This document shows, one piece after another, positions 1 to 10,075 of a DNA stretch of 64,000 nucleotides. The notes under the pieces are model-generated. The model saw nothing but the letters and a program-made list of their open reading frames with translations, was not told the origin of the DNA and ran no database searches. Numbering within the stretch: position 1 is the stretch's first letter; each line of letters opens with the position of its first letter. Source of the DNA: Planctomycetota bacterium (GTDB lineage: Bacteria > Planctomycetota > UBA1135 > GCA-002686595); assembly GCA_002683825.1 (NCBI GenBank), contig NYUD01000086.1, positions 52,935 through 116,934 of the forward strand. The letters are read 5' to 3'. A program made the position numbers and the translations under genes.

Positions 1-2
1 TG

Positions 3-1286
3 CTCGCCGCTCTTGCCGGTTCCATGCCGTTTCTATTCTCGGGTGTGATGACCTCGCCCGTCGATGCGTTCTTCGAATCGGCCTCGGGATTCACGACGAC
101 AGGGGCGACCATTCTGACGCCCGATGCGATCGATGGTCTTCCGCGGGGGATCGCTTTCTGGCGCTCCTTCACACACTGGCTGGGTGGGATCGGGATCGTG
201 CTTGTGTTCGTCCTGCTGTTTCCGGCCGGAGGCCGAAGCCTCTTTCGTTCGGAGGTCCCGGGAATCTCGCGCGAAGCCGTCCAGCAACGTGTGCGCGACA
301 GCGCCCTTGGACTGGTGCGGATCTACGTCGTTCTGACCTTGGTGGAGGTCCTGGCGTTGTGGATCGTTCAGCGCGATCTTTTCGATGCCTTCATCCACGC
401 CTTCGGCACCCTGGCCACGGGAGGTTTCTCGAGCCACTCGAGTAGCGTCCTCTATTACAGCTCGTGGAAAGTGGAGTTGATTCTGGTCGTCTTCATGTTC
501 GCGGCGGGGATCAACTTCGCCGTCTACGACATCTTTCTGCGTCAGGGCTTGCGGGGAGCCTGGCGCGCCGCCTGCGGTTCCAGCGAGATTCGTGCCTATG
601 CGGGCCTCATCGTCGGTTCGACGCTTCTGATCGCCGTCATCCTCTGGTTTTGGGGGGGCAGCAACGGCAATCCCGAGAGCGATCTGCCCAACTACACCAG
701 TCTGACCAAGTCCTTGCGGGACAGTCTCTTCACGGTCGTCAGCGTGCAGACGAGCACGGGCTTCGGGACCGAGGACTTCAACCGTTGGCCCGACGTATGT
801 CGCATCCTCTTGATGGTTCTCGCGATCTGCGGAGCCTGCGCCGGCTCCACCGGGGGAGGGATGAAGGTCGTGCGCTTTCTCATCCTGGCGAAAGCTGCTT
901 TGCAGGGCGTGCGGAATTTCGCACGGCCACGGGCGATCCATTCGGTCCGTCTCGATGGAGGCTCGCTGCCCGACGGCACCGTTGGAATGGTGATGTCCTA
1001 CTGCGGACTTTGGTTCCTGGTCTTCATCGTGGGCACCCTGATCATCGCGGGGATGGACATCCGTCCGCCGGCGGGTTTCGAAGATCAGGTACCCCTGATC
1101 GCAGCTACGAGTGTGCTGGCGAGTTTGAACAACATTGGCCCGGGGCTGGCGGCGGTGGGCCCGGCCGGAAACTTCGCGTTCATGCCGGAAGCGGCGAAGC
1201 TCCTCTTGTCCTTCTTTATGATCCTCGGCCGACTCGAATTTTATGCGGTCGTGATCCTGTTCGTTCCGCGTTTTTGGCGAAGCTAA
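3..1286 (+). CDS. trkH: Trk-type potassium uptake protein, C-terminal part (partial)
   Basis: Pore-forming subunit of a Trk/Ktr K+ transporter in the inner membrane. The reading frame is open to the left window edge, so the 5' end lies outside: seven codons precede the first ATG at 24 and continue the family pattern. Four pore-loop signatures are visible: GFTTTGAT, then ATGGFSS, TSTGFGTEDF, and NNIGPGLAAVG near the end. These match the four selectivity-filter glycines of TrkH. Several hydrophobic helices separate them. About 427 residues are present against roughly 480 in the family, so only the first one or two helices are missing. No trkA (cytosolic NAD-binding partner) lies in the window; it may be upstream. 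Family assignment is secure. Confidence 0.93.
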   Translation, partial: LAALAGSMPFLFSGVMTSPVDAFFESASGFTTTGATILTPDAIDGLPRGIAFWRSFTHWLGGIGIVLVFVLLFPAGGRSLFRSEVPGISREAVQQRVRDSALGLVRIYVVLTLVEVLALWIVQRDLFDAFIHAFGTLATGGFSSHSSSVLYYSSWKVELILVVFMFAAGINFAVYDIFLRQGLRGAWRAACGSSEIRAYAGLIVGSTLLIAVILWFWGGSNGNPESDLPNYTSLTKSLRDSLFTVVSVQTSTGFGTEDFNRWPDVCRILLMVLAICGACAGSTGGGMKVVRFLILAKAALQGVRNFARPRAIHSVRLDGGSLPDGTVGMVMSYCGLWFLVFIVGTLIIAGMDIRPPAGFEDQVPLIAATSVLASLNNIGPGLAAVGPAGNFAFMPEAAKLLLSFFMILGRLEFYAVVILFVPRFWRS

Positions 1287-1308
1287 CGGTAGCTCGGCTT
1301 CGCCTTTG

Positions 1309-1351
1309 AGTGACGGGGCTTGTCGGAATTCGCCCGATTTCGTACGTCACT
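1309..1351. terminator. Inverted repeat between convergent genes
   Basis: A 7-bp perfect inverted repeat (AGTGACG at 1309-1315, CGTCACT at 1345-1351) with a second nested pair (GGGC/GCCC) sits between the stops of trkH and the convergent lipoprotein gene. It lacks a T-run, so a bidirectional terminator is only a possibility. Confidence 0.3.
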
Positions 1352-1353
1352 AC

Positions 1354-2028
1354 CTAGAGAATATCTTCGCGGTAGATCGCGTGTCGGGGCCGTTGCGAGT
1401 TGCGGTGATGCAGGACCAGTCGCCAAAGGTCTTCCGGTCCGGTGACCGTCACGTAGCTGAGTTCGAGGCCGTCGGAGCCCTTGATTCGGACTCTTCCGGT
1501 GATGAGGCCAAGGAGCTGCTTGCGACCCTCCTTGTCGAGTACGAAGACGCCCGCACCCAGCTGAGCCGCCGTGAGGCGGTCCAGGTCGGGAGACGGTTTC
1601 AGGAGCAGGCCTTCGACGCGGGGATCGGAAGTAATCTCGGCCCCGAATTCCCACGGGCCGCCGGAGCCTCGCCCGCGAACGACGACCTGCTCGGTCGGGT
1701 CAGGCGGGCGGAAGAGAATCGGGACGCTGGAGAGCTGGATTTCCGAGGACGTGGTGAACAGGTGGCCTCCGACCGCCTCGATCACACCTTCCTCCAGACT
1801 GGGGCCGTCTCCGAACCAGCTCGTGAATTCGATCCGTCCGCGGTTGACCCGCCGTCCCAGAAAGACGATTCCGTAGTTTGTCGCAATGCCGAGCTCGTCC
1901 GCTTCGGGGCCGTGAATCACGACCGTGGGATCGGTCGTGAGCTTGCGGACGCTGGATCCCCCGACGCAGGCGTCCGTGAGAACGATCAGGAGAACCGGGG
2001 TCAGTCGTCGAATCCAGCTCGATTTCAT
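1354..2028 (-). CDS. Hypothetical lipoprotein
   Basis: About 224 residues when started at the ATG at 2028. That start is preferred over one 32 codons further upstream because it places a signal peptide first: a charged MKSSWIRR, a hydrophobic stretch, then a cysteine in LTDAC that could be the lipidation site, although the lipobox is not classical. The mature part is mostly short beta-like segments with no motif I recognise. It has the look of a small secreted domain rather than an enzyme. It is convergent with trkH and diverges from the repeat protein at 2298. No function can be assigned. Confidence 0.6.
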   Translation of the reverse strand: MKSSWIRRLTPVLLIVLTDACVGGSSVRKLTTDPTVVIHGPEADELGIATNYGIVFLGRRVNRGRIEFTSWFGDGPSLEEGVIEAVGGHLFTTSSEIQLSSVPILFRPPDPTEQVVVRGRGSGGPWEFGAEITSDPRVEGLLLKPSPDLDRLTAAQLGAGVFVLDKEGRKQLLGLITGRVRIKGSDGLELSYVTVTGPEDLWRLVLHHRNSQRPRHAIYREDIL

Positions 2029-2297
2029 GGGCCAGGAAGAGTCGATCGGTTGGGGAAACCGCCCATGGAGGGCGGAGGTGCGAAGGAAGCAAGGCTTCTG
2101 CGGCCTCGGTGTTCGGTCTGCCATGGCCTCCGCGGTAGAGTGGCTGCGGGTCGTGGCGGGTGGTTAGCCTACTGTCAAGAAGGGGGAAAATCCCGTCCGT
2201 CGACCCAACGGTACGTCCGACCCCTCGTAAGCGGGGCGCGATCTAGCTCTCGCCCGAGCAGCCTTCCGGAAGCCACCGTCCCCTAGGAGACGCAGGA

Positions 2298-5200
2298 ATG
2301 CGCCCCACCCTGATCCTCGCCTTTGTGTGTGCCCTTGCGGCCAGCTGCCTCTTCCTTTGGATGACCGGCAGAGAGGCTTCGCCGCGCACCTCGCGGCCCG
2401 AGATCTCGGCTCCGGCCCAGGCGGCCCCTCAGAGACGCGAGCAGCCCCCGGAGAAGGCGGCCCTGGAGGGGGTCGATCCGATCCTGGAAGCGACGCGCTT
2501 GGTCGTCGAGGAATCCCAGGCCTTCCCGGAAGAACCCGGCCCGAAGAAGCCTCTCGGCCATGACTCCAACGAGACCACCGTGCGCGGGCGCGTGGTCGAT
2601 GAAAAAGGCCGGCCCGTTGCGGACGCCGAGGTCAGGGCGGGTGCGGGCCGGGGACCCTTCTTCGCTCTAGACCTGGCCCCATCCATTCGCGGAGCGCAGC
2701 GTGCGGAGAAAAGCACCGATCCTCAGGGTTACTTCGAGCTCGAGGTCGCCCATGGGGGATCGGTGGACTTTCTCGTTCGAGCGGATGGATACGCTCCCTT
2801 CAAGAGAGCGGACGTGCCGATTCCTCCGGGAGAAAAGACCGAGCTCGACGACTTCGAACTCGAACCGGGGGCCGTTCTCGCCGGGCACGTTGTCGATCCA
2901 GCGGGTCGCGGAGTGGAAGGGGCCGAGATCATCGACGTCAGAGACAGGTCGGGGGTCTTCGGGTTCGGACCGCTGCCCGCACCTATCGCGCGGACCGAGA
3001 GCGATGGGAGCTTTCTCATCGCTCAGCTAGCCGTGGGGGAATATCGTTTGAGGGTTCATGCCGAAGCGCACCCCTATCTCATCGTCGAGGGGCTGGCGGA
3101 TAACACCGGTGAAAGGGTATCCGGATTGGTCTGGGTGCTCGAACCGGGTGCGGAAATCGTGGGACGCGTTATCGACATTCCGCGGGTCGACCGCGGGCAT
3201 CTCGAAGTGCATGCGACGCGCACCGGGGACTCTCTCAGGATGGGAGAGTTCGGACGCTCGGCCGAAGTCGACTCGGATGGCCGCTTTCGTTTGCGCGGCC
3301 TGACACCGGATGTGTACTACAACGTCGTTGCCCGGCGACCGATTCTCAGCCGCTTCAGATTCGGGTCCGGTGCGCAGTCCCGTTCGGAGCCGGTCCAGGC
3401 CCGCGCGGGGGACCAGGGAATTACGGTGCGCTATCAGCCCGAGGGCAGCATCGTCTTTCAGCTGCTCGATGGATCTACCCGGGCCCCGATCGAAGACTTT
3501 CTGGTCAAGGCAGGGTCCGGCCTCGTGCCGCTGGAACTGCGGGACGACAACGGCGCTCTCAAAACGCACCACGCGGACGGACGTGTGCGCTTCGGGGGAC
3601 TGCGACCGGCCACGAGCGAGGATCGTGCGAGACTCATCGTCAGTGCGGCGGGCTATGCGGAATACCACCTTGACGACATCTCCTTGCGGGTGGGCCAGGA
3701 GCTCGATCTGGGGGCCATCTACCTGGAGCCCGTTCCGCTCCTGCGGGTGACGGTTCGGACTGCGGAGGGTGTTCCGGTCGAGGGGGCCAGAGTGCGGCTG
3801 CAGCGCGACATGGGGGGCTCGATGGAGATCAAACGTCGCATCGAAATCACCGATGATGGACACCGCGGCGAGGTCGAAATGGGGGAGGGACGGTCCACAG
3901 TTACCGATGAGGACGGTATCGGCGAGTTGTCCAGCTACCCCGGGCAACGTTGCAAGCTCATCGTGCGGGCCCACGGATACGCTCCCTCGACCGTCGATGG
4001 CCTGGAACTTCCGCGGGAGGGCGTCAGCGAACAAGAGGTGCGTCTGAGCAGGGGCGGGAGCGTGCTGGTACGCGTTCTCGATTCCAACGGGATCCCCATG
4101 GCCGCTGCCAAGGTCGGTCACAGGGACACGTCTTCCGGCCCCGGAGTTCTGGGTATGTGGATGGTAGGAGAATCCCCCGGGAACCGCTCTGTGGTATCCG
4201 ACACCGAGGGCTACGCTCGCTTCGAGAACCTTCGGGAGGGCGTGCACTCCTTCCGTTTGCAGGATGACGGCTCCAACAACCTGCCCTTTGGGAGCGGCGG
4301 GGAGATCGTCCGGGTGGCCGGCATGGGGGGGCAGGACGAGGATAGCTGGCGCGAAGTGCAGGTCGTCGAAGACGAGACGGCGGAACTCACGCTGATGGCC
4401 ACTCCGAGGGGAAGTCTGGAGGGGACTCTACTCGAGTCCGGCGCCGAGCTGACGGGGGCGACGCTCAACCTCAAGAAGTTCAGAGACGAGGTCGAGCACG
4501 ACCCGATGGCTTTGGCCCTCGCGGGTTTCGGGGGAGGTGGGATCACGGAGAGGTCGGACGGCAAGGGCGAATACGAATTCACGGATGTGAAAGAAGGACG
4601 CTACAAACTGGAGATCTCGCACCCTACACGGAGTATGTCCGACGAATACGAGGTGGAAATCCTCGAGGGGCGTAACTCACTCGATATCGATCTGCCGATC
4701 TCGATCGTCGAGGGGCGGATCACGGATGAGGAAGGCGACCCGATTCCAGGTTTGACGGTCAAAGTGGAACGGCCGCGTGATGAGGACCCAGCCGTGCGGG
4801 GCAACTTCGTCATGGTCGTCGAAGCCGAAGACGGCGGCGAAACTTCCGTCATCTCCAGCGGCAGTCCGGCGCTCGGTGTGTCCGTCAAGACAGACGAGGA
4901 CGGGCGCTATTCCCTGCGCGGTGTGATGCCCGAGGTGGATCTGGTGGTGAAGGCAGAGGGCCGGGGTGTCCAACCGGGTACCAGCCGTCGGATCAGCCTG
5001 AACCCGAATGAAACCAAGCGCGGGATCGACATCCAGCTGGCGGCGGGCGGCTCGATCCTGGTCGAGGTACTTCTCGCTGATGGCGCCCCCGCCCGGATGA
5101 TCGTCGTCAGTGCGCACTACCTCGGCGATGAACAGGATGTCCAATCCAAGACCGACTTCATCCAGCGCGGCTCGACTACCCTGACGGGTTTGAAACCCGG

Positions 5201-5315
5201 CCGCTGGATCGTGCGTGCGCAACGCGTCGGTCCCTCGGGAGGCGGTTCGCGACCCGAGGAGGAGGTCACCGTACAGGCCGGCCGGACGGCGAATGCGTCG
5301 CTGAGCTTCGACTAG
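2298..5315 (+). CDS. Exported protein with multiple carboxypeptidase-regulatory-like repeats
   Basis: A 1005-residue protein with an N-terminal hydrophobic segment (signal peptide or anchor, possibly a lipoprotein at AASC). The rest is an array of about eight beta-sandwich repeats of the carboxypeptidase-regulatory (Cna-B-like) type. Each opens with a pattern such as VRGRVVDEKGRPVADAEV, LAGHVVDPAGRGVEGAEI or VEGRITDEEGDPIPGLTV and closes with YxLEI/YRLRV-like strands. No catalytic peptidase domain is present. Such arrays usually act as stalks, adhesins or surface scaffolds outside the cell. An AGGAG element 8 nt before the ATG supports the start. The gene stands alone between divergent and convergent neighbours. 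Role: inferred envelope structural protein; the ligand is unknown. Confidence 0.8.
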   Translation: MRPTLILAFVCALAASCLFLWMTGREASPRTSRPEISAPAQAAPQRREQPPEKAALEGVDPILEATRLVVEESQAFPEEPGPKKPLGHDSNETTVRGRVVDEKGRPVADAEVRAGAGRGPFFALDLAPSIRGAQRAEKSTDPQGYFELEVAHGGSVDFLVRADGYAPFKRADVPIPPGEKTELDDFELEPGAVLAGHVVDPAGRGVEGAEIIDVRDRSGVFGFGPLPAPIARTESDGSFLIAQLAVGEYRLRVHAEAHPYLIVEGLADNTGERVSGLVWVLEPGAEIVGRVIDIPRVDRGHLEVHATRTGDSLRMGEFGRSAEVDSDGRFRLRGLTPDVYYNVVARRPILSRFRFGSGAQSRSEPVQARAGDQGITVRYQPEGSIVFQLLDGSTRAPIEDFLVKAGSGLVPLELRDDNGALKTHHADGRVRFGGLRPATSEDRARLIVSAAGYAEYHLDDISLRVGQELDLGAIYLEPVPLLRVTVRTAEGVPVEGARVRLQRDMGGSMEIKRRIEITDDGHRGEVEMGEGRSTVTDEDGIGELSSYPGQRCKLIVRAHGYAPSTVDGLELPREGVSEQEVRLSRGGSVLVRVLDSNGIPMAAAKVGHRDTSSGPGVLGMWMVGESPGNRSVVSDTEGYARFENLREGVHSFRLQDDGSNNLPFGSGGEIVRVAGMGGQDEDSWREVQVVEDETAELTLMATPRGSLEGTLLESGAELTGATLNLKKFRDEVEHDPMALALAGFGGGGITERSDGKGEYEFTDVKEGRYKLEISHPTRSMSDEYEVEILEGRNSLDIDLPISIVEGRITDEEGDPIPGLTVKVERPRDEDPAVRGNFVMVVEAEDGGETSVISSGSPALGVSVKTDEDGRYSLRGVMPEVDLVVKAEGRGVQPGTSRRISLNPNETKRGIDIQLAAGGSILVEVLLADGAPARMIVVSAHYLGDEQDVQSKTDFIQRGSTTLTGLKPGRWIVRAQRVGPSGGGSRPEEEVTVQAGRTANASLSFD

Positions 5316-5318
5316 CTT

Positions 5319-5373
5319 CCGGCAAGCCGGCAGATGAGTCGAGCCGTCGTGTGTTCCGGAGGGTAGGGCCTCC
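5319..5373. terminator. Two small hairpins between convergent genes
   Basis: CCGGC-AA-GCCGG (5319-5330) and GGAGG-6 nt-CCTCC (5358-5373) lie between the stop of the repeat protein and the stop of the HAD gene. Neither has a T-tract, so termination is only suggested by position. Confidence 0.3.
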
Positions 5374-6207
5374 TCAGAACAACTCGTCGAGCAGCGCCCC
5401 GATGGCGCCCGAGTTGTTGCTGCCTATCACGCGATCCGCTTCGTCGAGCAGGCTCTGCATGCCGTTTCCCATGGCGACGCCCAGCCCGGCTTCCTGAATC
5501 ATCGACACGTCGTTCGAGGCGTCTCCGATGGCGACGACCCGATCGCTGGAGATGTCGAAGCGGTCCTTGAGAATGCGTAGACCCTCGGCTTTGCCATGGC
5601 ATGGCGGCTGCAAGTCCGCGACGATCAGAGGGCTCGAGCGGAAACGCGCCAGGGCGTTCAGAGGAAAGTGCGTCAGGAGCAGCGGGTGATCGATCTCCCT
5701 CTCAACCTCCCTACCCAGGGACTCCGAGTTGCTGTGTGTCTGGGAGAAGATCGTGATCCGGATCACGAATTCGCGCGGTAGGTCGGCCAGCGTCGGAACA
5801 ATCTCGACACCGTCGAGGTACTCGACGGCTTTGCTTTCGTGTTCGTTCCGCGGTGCAAGCGCATACTTGGCGCCGGCCACCTGGGTCAGGGCCATCAGGT
5901 CACGCTCGCGGGCAAAGTCCATGGCCCGGGCGACGGCTCGGTCAGAGAGCAGCCGCTCTTCGACGAGACGGTCCTCGTGCGGGCAGTAGAGCGCGGCTCC
6001 GTTGTAGACGAGCGCGGGGTCTCCGAAACCGAGCTGGGCCAGCACAGGCCTGGCCGCCGATTCGGAACGGCCGGTGGCGATCATGATACGGACACCCCTC
6101 GAGTGAATTCGCCGCAGGGCCGTGAGCGTCTCCGCGTGGATCTGACCTTCGTCGGTCAGCAGCGTACCGTCGACGTCGATCAGAATGCCGTCGTAATCAC
6201 GGGTCAT
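5374..6207 (-). CDS. HAD-superfamily phosphatase, Cof type
   Basis: A 277-residue cytosolic phosphatase of the Cof/IIB branch of the haloacid dehalogenase superfamily. Motif I is DVDGTLLTDEG near residue 12 (nucleophile and acid/base aspartates), motif II is IMIATGRS, the motif III lysine is in HGKAEGL, and motif IV is VAIGDASNDVSMIQ with the Mg2+-binding aspartates. The large cap between motifs II and III is typical of sugar-phosphate or nucleotide phosphatases, but the substrate cannot be read from sequence. It is the last gene of the minus-strand chaperone run, starting 9 nt after the small zinc-ribbon gene, so it is probably co-transcribed. Confidence 0.88.
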   Translation of the reverse strand: MTRDYDGILIDVDGTLLTDEGQIHAETLTALRRIHSRGVRIMIATGRSESAARPVLAQLGFGDPALVYNGAALYCPHEDRLVEERLLSDRAVARAMDFARERDLMALTQVAGAKYALAPRNEHESKAVEYLDGVEIVPTLADLPREFVIRITIFSQTHSNSESLGREVEREIDHPLLLTHFPLNALARFRSSPLIVADLQPPCHGKAEGLRILKDRFDISSDRVVAIGDASNDVSMIQEAGLGVAMGNGMQSLLDEADRVIGSNNSGAIGALLDELF

Positions 6208-6216
6208 GCTGGAGAT

Positions 6217-6504
6217 TCAGTCGCTCTTCTTTTTCGAGTCCTTCTTGGACGACGAATCGTCTTTCTTCGAAGCGGACTCCGTGGCCTTCTTTTCAGCTTC
6301 TGCACCCTTCTTGTAGGACTCGGAGCGGTAATCGGTTTCGTAGAACCCGGAGCCCTTGAAGATGATGGCGGCACCGGTGCCGATCACGCGCTGGAGTTTC
6401 TGGCGACCGCACGCCGGGCACTTGCGCTTGGGGGACGACTTGATCGGCTGGAAGATCTCCAGTTCGTGGCCACATGCATCGCAGCGATAGTCGTAGGTCG
6501 GCAT
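6217..6504 (-). CDS. FmdB-type zinc-ribbon protein
   Basis: A 95-residue protein starting MPTYDYRCDACG, the hallmark of the FmdB/CxxC_CXXC_SSSS regulatory-protein family. Two CxxC pairs (C8/C11 and C29/C32) would bind one zinc. The middle GSGFYETDY is also typical of the family. The C-terminal 30 residues are almost only Lys, Ser, Asp and Glu, so are likely disordered. The start at 6504 is chosen over longer in-frame starts because the family always begins with this motif and AAGGGG precedes it. It lies 5 nt after grpE and 9 nt before the HAD gene. The cellular role of the family is unknown; a nucleic-acid or protein-binding role is inferred. Confidence 0.9.
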   Translation of the reverse strand: MPTYDYRCDACGHELEIFQPIKSSPKRKCPACGRQKLQRVIGTGAAIIFKGSGFYETDYRSESYKKGAEAEKKATESASKKDDSSSKKDSKKKSD

Positions 6505-6509
6505 ACCCC

Positions 6510-7148
6510 TTATTCCGCTTCCTGTTCGGGAACATCCTCCGTGGTCCCTTCGGCCTCGGACGGCACCTCTTCTTCGTCCTCGGGGCCCGTTGCCTTGAGA
6601 TCTGCAGCCACGACCTTGACCTTGGCGGGTCGTAGGACCGACCCGTGCCACGTGTAGCCACGCCGTAGCGTTTCGAGAATGGTTCCCGGTTCCTGATCGG
6701 GATCCTCTAGGGCCTCGGTCGCATCGTGAAGGGCAGGGTCGAAGACGCCGGTCTCGGCGATGGATTCGACACTGGCGGCCTCCAGAGCCTGTATGAACTT
6801 CTTGCGCGTCATCTCGACCCCCGTGGCGAGATTCCGGGTCTCCTCGTTTGTCGCTGGGCTCGACAATGCCATATCCAGGAAGTCGACAACGAGCAGGAGT
6901 TCTTCGAGCAAGGGCTGCATCTGGTGCTTGAGCCCTGCCTCGAGATCGGTCTGCGCTCTGCGGCGGAGGTTCTGGTAGTCGGCGTGGGCGCGCAGGGCTT
7001 TGGCCTCCAGCTCCTGGCAACGCGCGAGCAAATCGGGCTCATCTTTGCATTCAGCCGCGTCGTTTTCCTGCGTCTTGTCTGCTGAAGAACCGTGCTTGTC
7101 CTTCTTTGCTTTTCGCTTGTCCTTGCGGGATCCGGTGTCAGGTGCCAT
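6510..7148 (-). CDS. grpE: Nucleotide exchange factor GrpE
   Basis: A 212-residue cochaperone that releases ADP from DnaK. An acidic/basic disordered N-terminus (about 50 residues) leads into the long dimerisation coiled coil, with the family pattern ADYQNLRRRAQTD. The beta-domain follows, with a PALHDATEALEDP-like segment and GYTWHGSVLRPAKVKV. A further acidic tail of about 25 residues extends the C-terminus beyond the usual end. The gene lies 24 nt after dnaJ in the same run, while its partner dnaK is not in the window. The dnaJ-before-grpE order differs from the common hrcA-grpE-dnaK-dnaJ order. Confidence 0.93.
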   Translation of the reverse strand: MAPDTGSRKDKRKAKKDKHGSSADKTQENDAAECKDEPDLLARCQELEAKALRAHADYQNLRRRAQTDLEAGLKHQMQPLLEELLLVVDFLDMALSSPATNEETRNLATGVEMTRKKFIQALEAASVESIAETGVFDPALHDATEALEDPDQEPGTILETLRRGYTWHGSVLRPAKVKVVAADLKATGPEDEEEVPSEAEGTTEDVPEQEAE

Positions 7149-7172
7149 CGCCTTGGTAGACTCTGTGTCGGT

Positions 7173-8312
7173 TCAGTTGAAGTAGTCGACGATCTTCTCG
7201 AAGAAGGTCTTCGAACCGCTCTTTTCCGATTCGATGTCTTCGAACTCACGAAGAAGATCCTCTTGACGTTCGGTCAATGTGACGGGCGTTTCGATGAAGA
7301 CTCGTACCAGCTGATCGCCGCGTCTGCGCCCCTCCAGGCCGGCCATCCCTTGGCCACGCAGTCGGAACACCTTCCCGCTCTGCGTGCCGGCGGGAATGCT
7401 CATCTCGACCTTGCCGCGCAGGGTGGGAATCTCGAGCCGGTCACCGAGCGTGAGTTGCCCGAATGAGAAAGGCACCTCGGTGATCAAGTCCGGTCCCGAG
7501 CGCTGGAAGATCTTGTGTTCCTTCTCACGGATGATGACGTAGAGATGGCCGCGTGAGCCGCCCGGTTCGCCGACGTCTCCCTCCGCACCGACCCGGAGAC
7601 TCATGCCGTCCTCCACGCCGGGCGGGACGGCGAGCTGGATGTCCGACTTGCGCGACACGCGTCCCTGACCGCGGCAATCGGAGCAGGGCGACTCGATGGT
7701 TTTGCCGGCGCCCTGGCATTGCGGGCAGGCCGTTCGCATGGCGAAGAACCCCTGGGAAGTCGTGACCTGTCCGGCGCCGCCGCAGGTCCCGCAGGCGATG
7801 GGGGAGGTTCCGGGTTTGGCTCCGTTGCCACCGCAGGACGCGCAGTGCTCGGCGCGTTTGATCGACACTTCCTTCGATACACCCTGGTCGATTTCTTCAA
7901 GGGTCAGGGGCAGGACGATCCGAAGGTCGCGTCCTGCGCGCGGTCCGCCGCGCGAAGAACGCCGTCCACCGCGAAAGAGTTCGCCGAAGAGGCCGCCGCC
8001 CCCGCCCCCGAAGACATCACCGAAGGCCTCGAAGATATCTTCGATGTTGGTGAAGCGTCCGCCGTCGGAGAAGCCGCCGCTCTGTGAGAAGGCCGCGTGG
8101 CCGAACTGGTCGTAGCGTGCGCGCTTCTGTTCGTCGGAGAGGGCGTCGTAGGCTTCGGCCGCCTCCTTGAATTTCTCTTCCGCGGACGAATCCCCTGCGT
8201 TGCGATCAGGGTGGAACTCCAGGGCCTTCTTGCGGTAGGCGCGCTTGATGTCATCCTGTGAGGCCGCCTTGGCGACGCCCAGGACCGTGTAATAGTCGCG
8301 CTTTTCGCTCAT
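7173..8312 (-). CDS. dnaJ: Chaperone protein DnaJ (Hsp40)
   Basis: A 379-residue class I J-protein that stimulates DnaK ATPase and delivers unfolded substrates. The J-domain has HPD at residues 34-36. A glycine/phenylalanine-rich linker follows (FGGGGGGLFGELF region). The zinc-binding domain has four CxxCxGxG motifs (CASCGGNG, CGTCGGAG, CPQCQGAG, CSDCRGQG), and then the two C-terminal beta-domains and a dimerisation end. It is full length. The gene sits between groEL2 (113 nt upstream, with a strong hairpin in the gap) and grpE. Confidence 0.96.
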   Translation of the reverse strand: MSEKRDYYTVLGVAKAASQDDIKRAYRKKALEFHPDRNAGDSSAEEKFKEAAEAYDALSDEQKRARYDQFGHAAFSQSGGFSDGGRFTNIEDIFEAFGDVFGGGGGGLFGELFRGGRRSSRGGPRAGRDLRIVLPLTLEEIDQGVSKEVSIKRAEHCASCGGNGAKPGTSPIACGTCGGAGQVTTSQGFFAMRTACPQCQGAGKTIESPCSDCRGQGRVSRKSDIQLAVPPGVEDGMSLRVGAEGDVGEPGGSRGHLYVIIREKEHKIFQRSGPDLITEVPFSFGQLTLGDRLEIPTLRGKVEMSIPAGTQSGKVFRLRGQGMAGLEGRRRGDQLVRVFIETPVTLTERQEDLLREFEDIESEKSGSKTFFEKIVDYFN

Positions 8313-8350
8313 GACGTTCTCTTCGTCGGAAGGTCTCGTCGGTTAGTGAA

Positions 8351-8376
8351 GCGGCGGGACACCAGGGCCCCGCCGC
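8351..8376 (-). promoter_or_regulatory. GC-rich hairpin between groEL2 and dnaJ
   Basis: GCGGCGGG (8351-8358) and CCCGCCGC (8369-8376) form a perfect 8-bp stem with a 10-nt loop in the 113-nt gap between groEL2 and dnaJ. No T-run follows on the minus strand, so it may be a processing or partial-termination site that sets GroEL to DnaJ ratios rather than a full terminator. Confidence 0.45.
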
Positions 8377-8425
8377 AATTCGACAAAGGGGCCTCCAGCA
8401 CGCGCTGCGGGATGCCCTGACACTT

Positions 8426-10075
<1,650 letters not shown>

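Noticed and set aside
2029..2297. tRNA or small RNA gene in the gap before the repeat protein
   Set aside because: No cloverleaf with TTCRANY-type T-loop or conserved A/B boxes could be found; only divergent promoter space.
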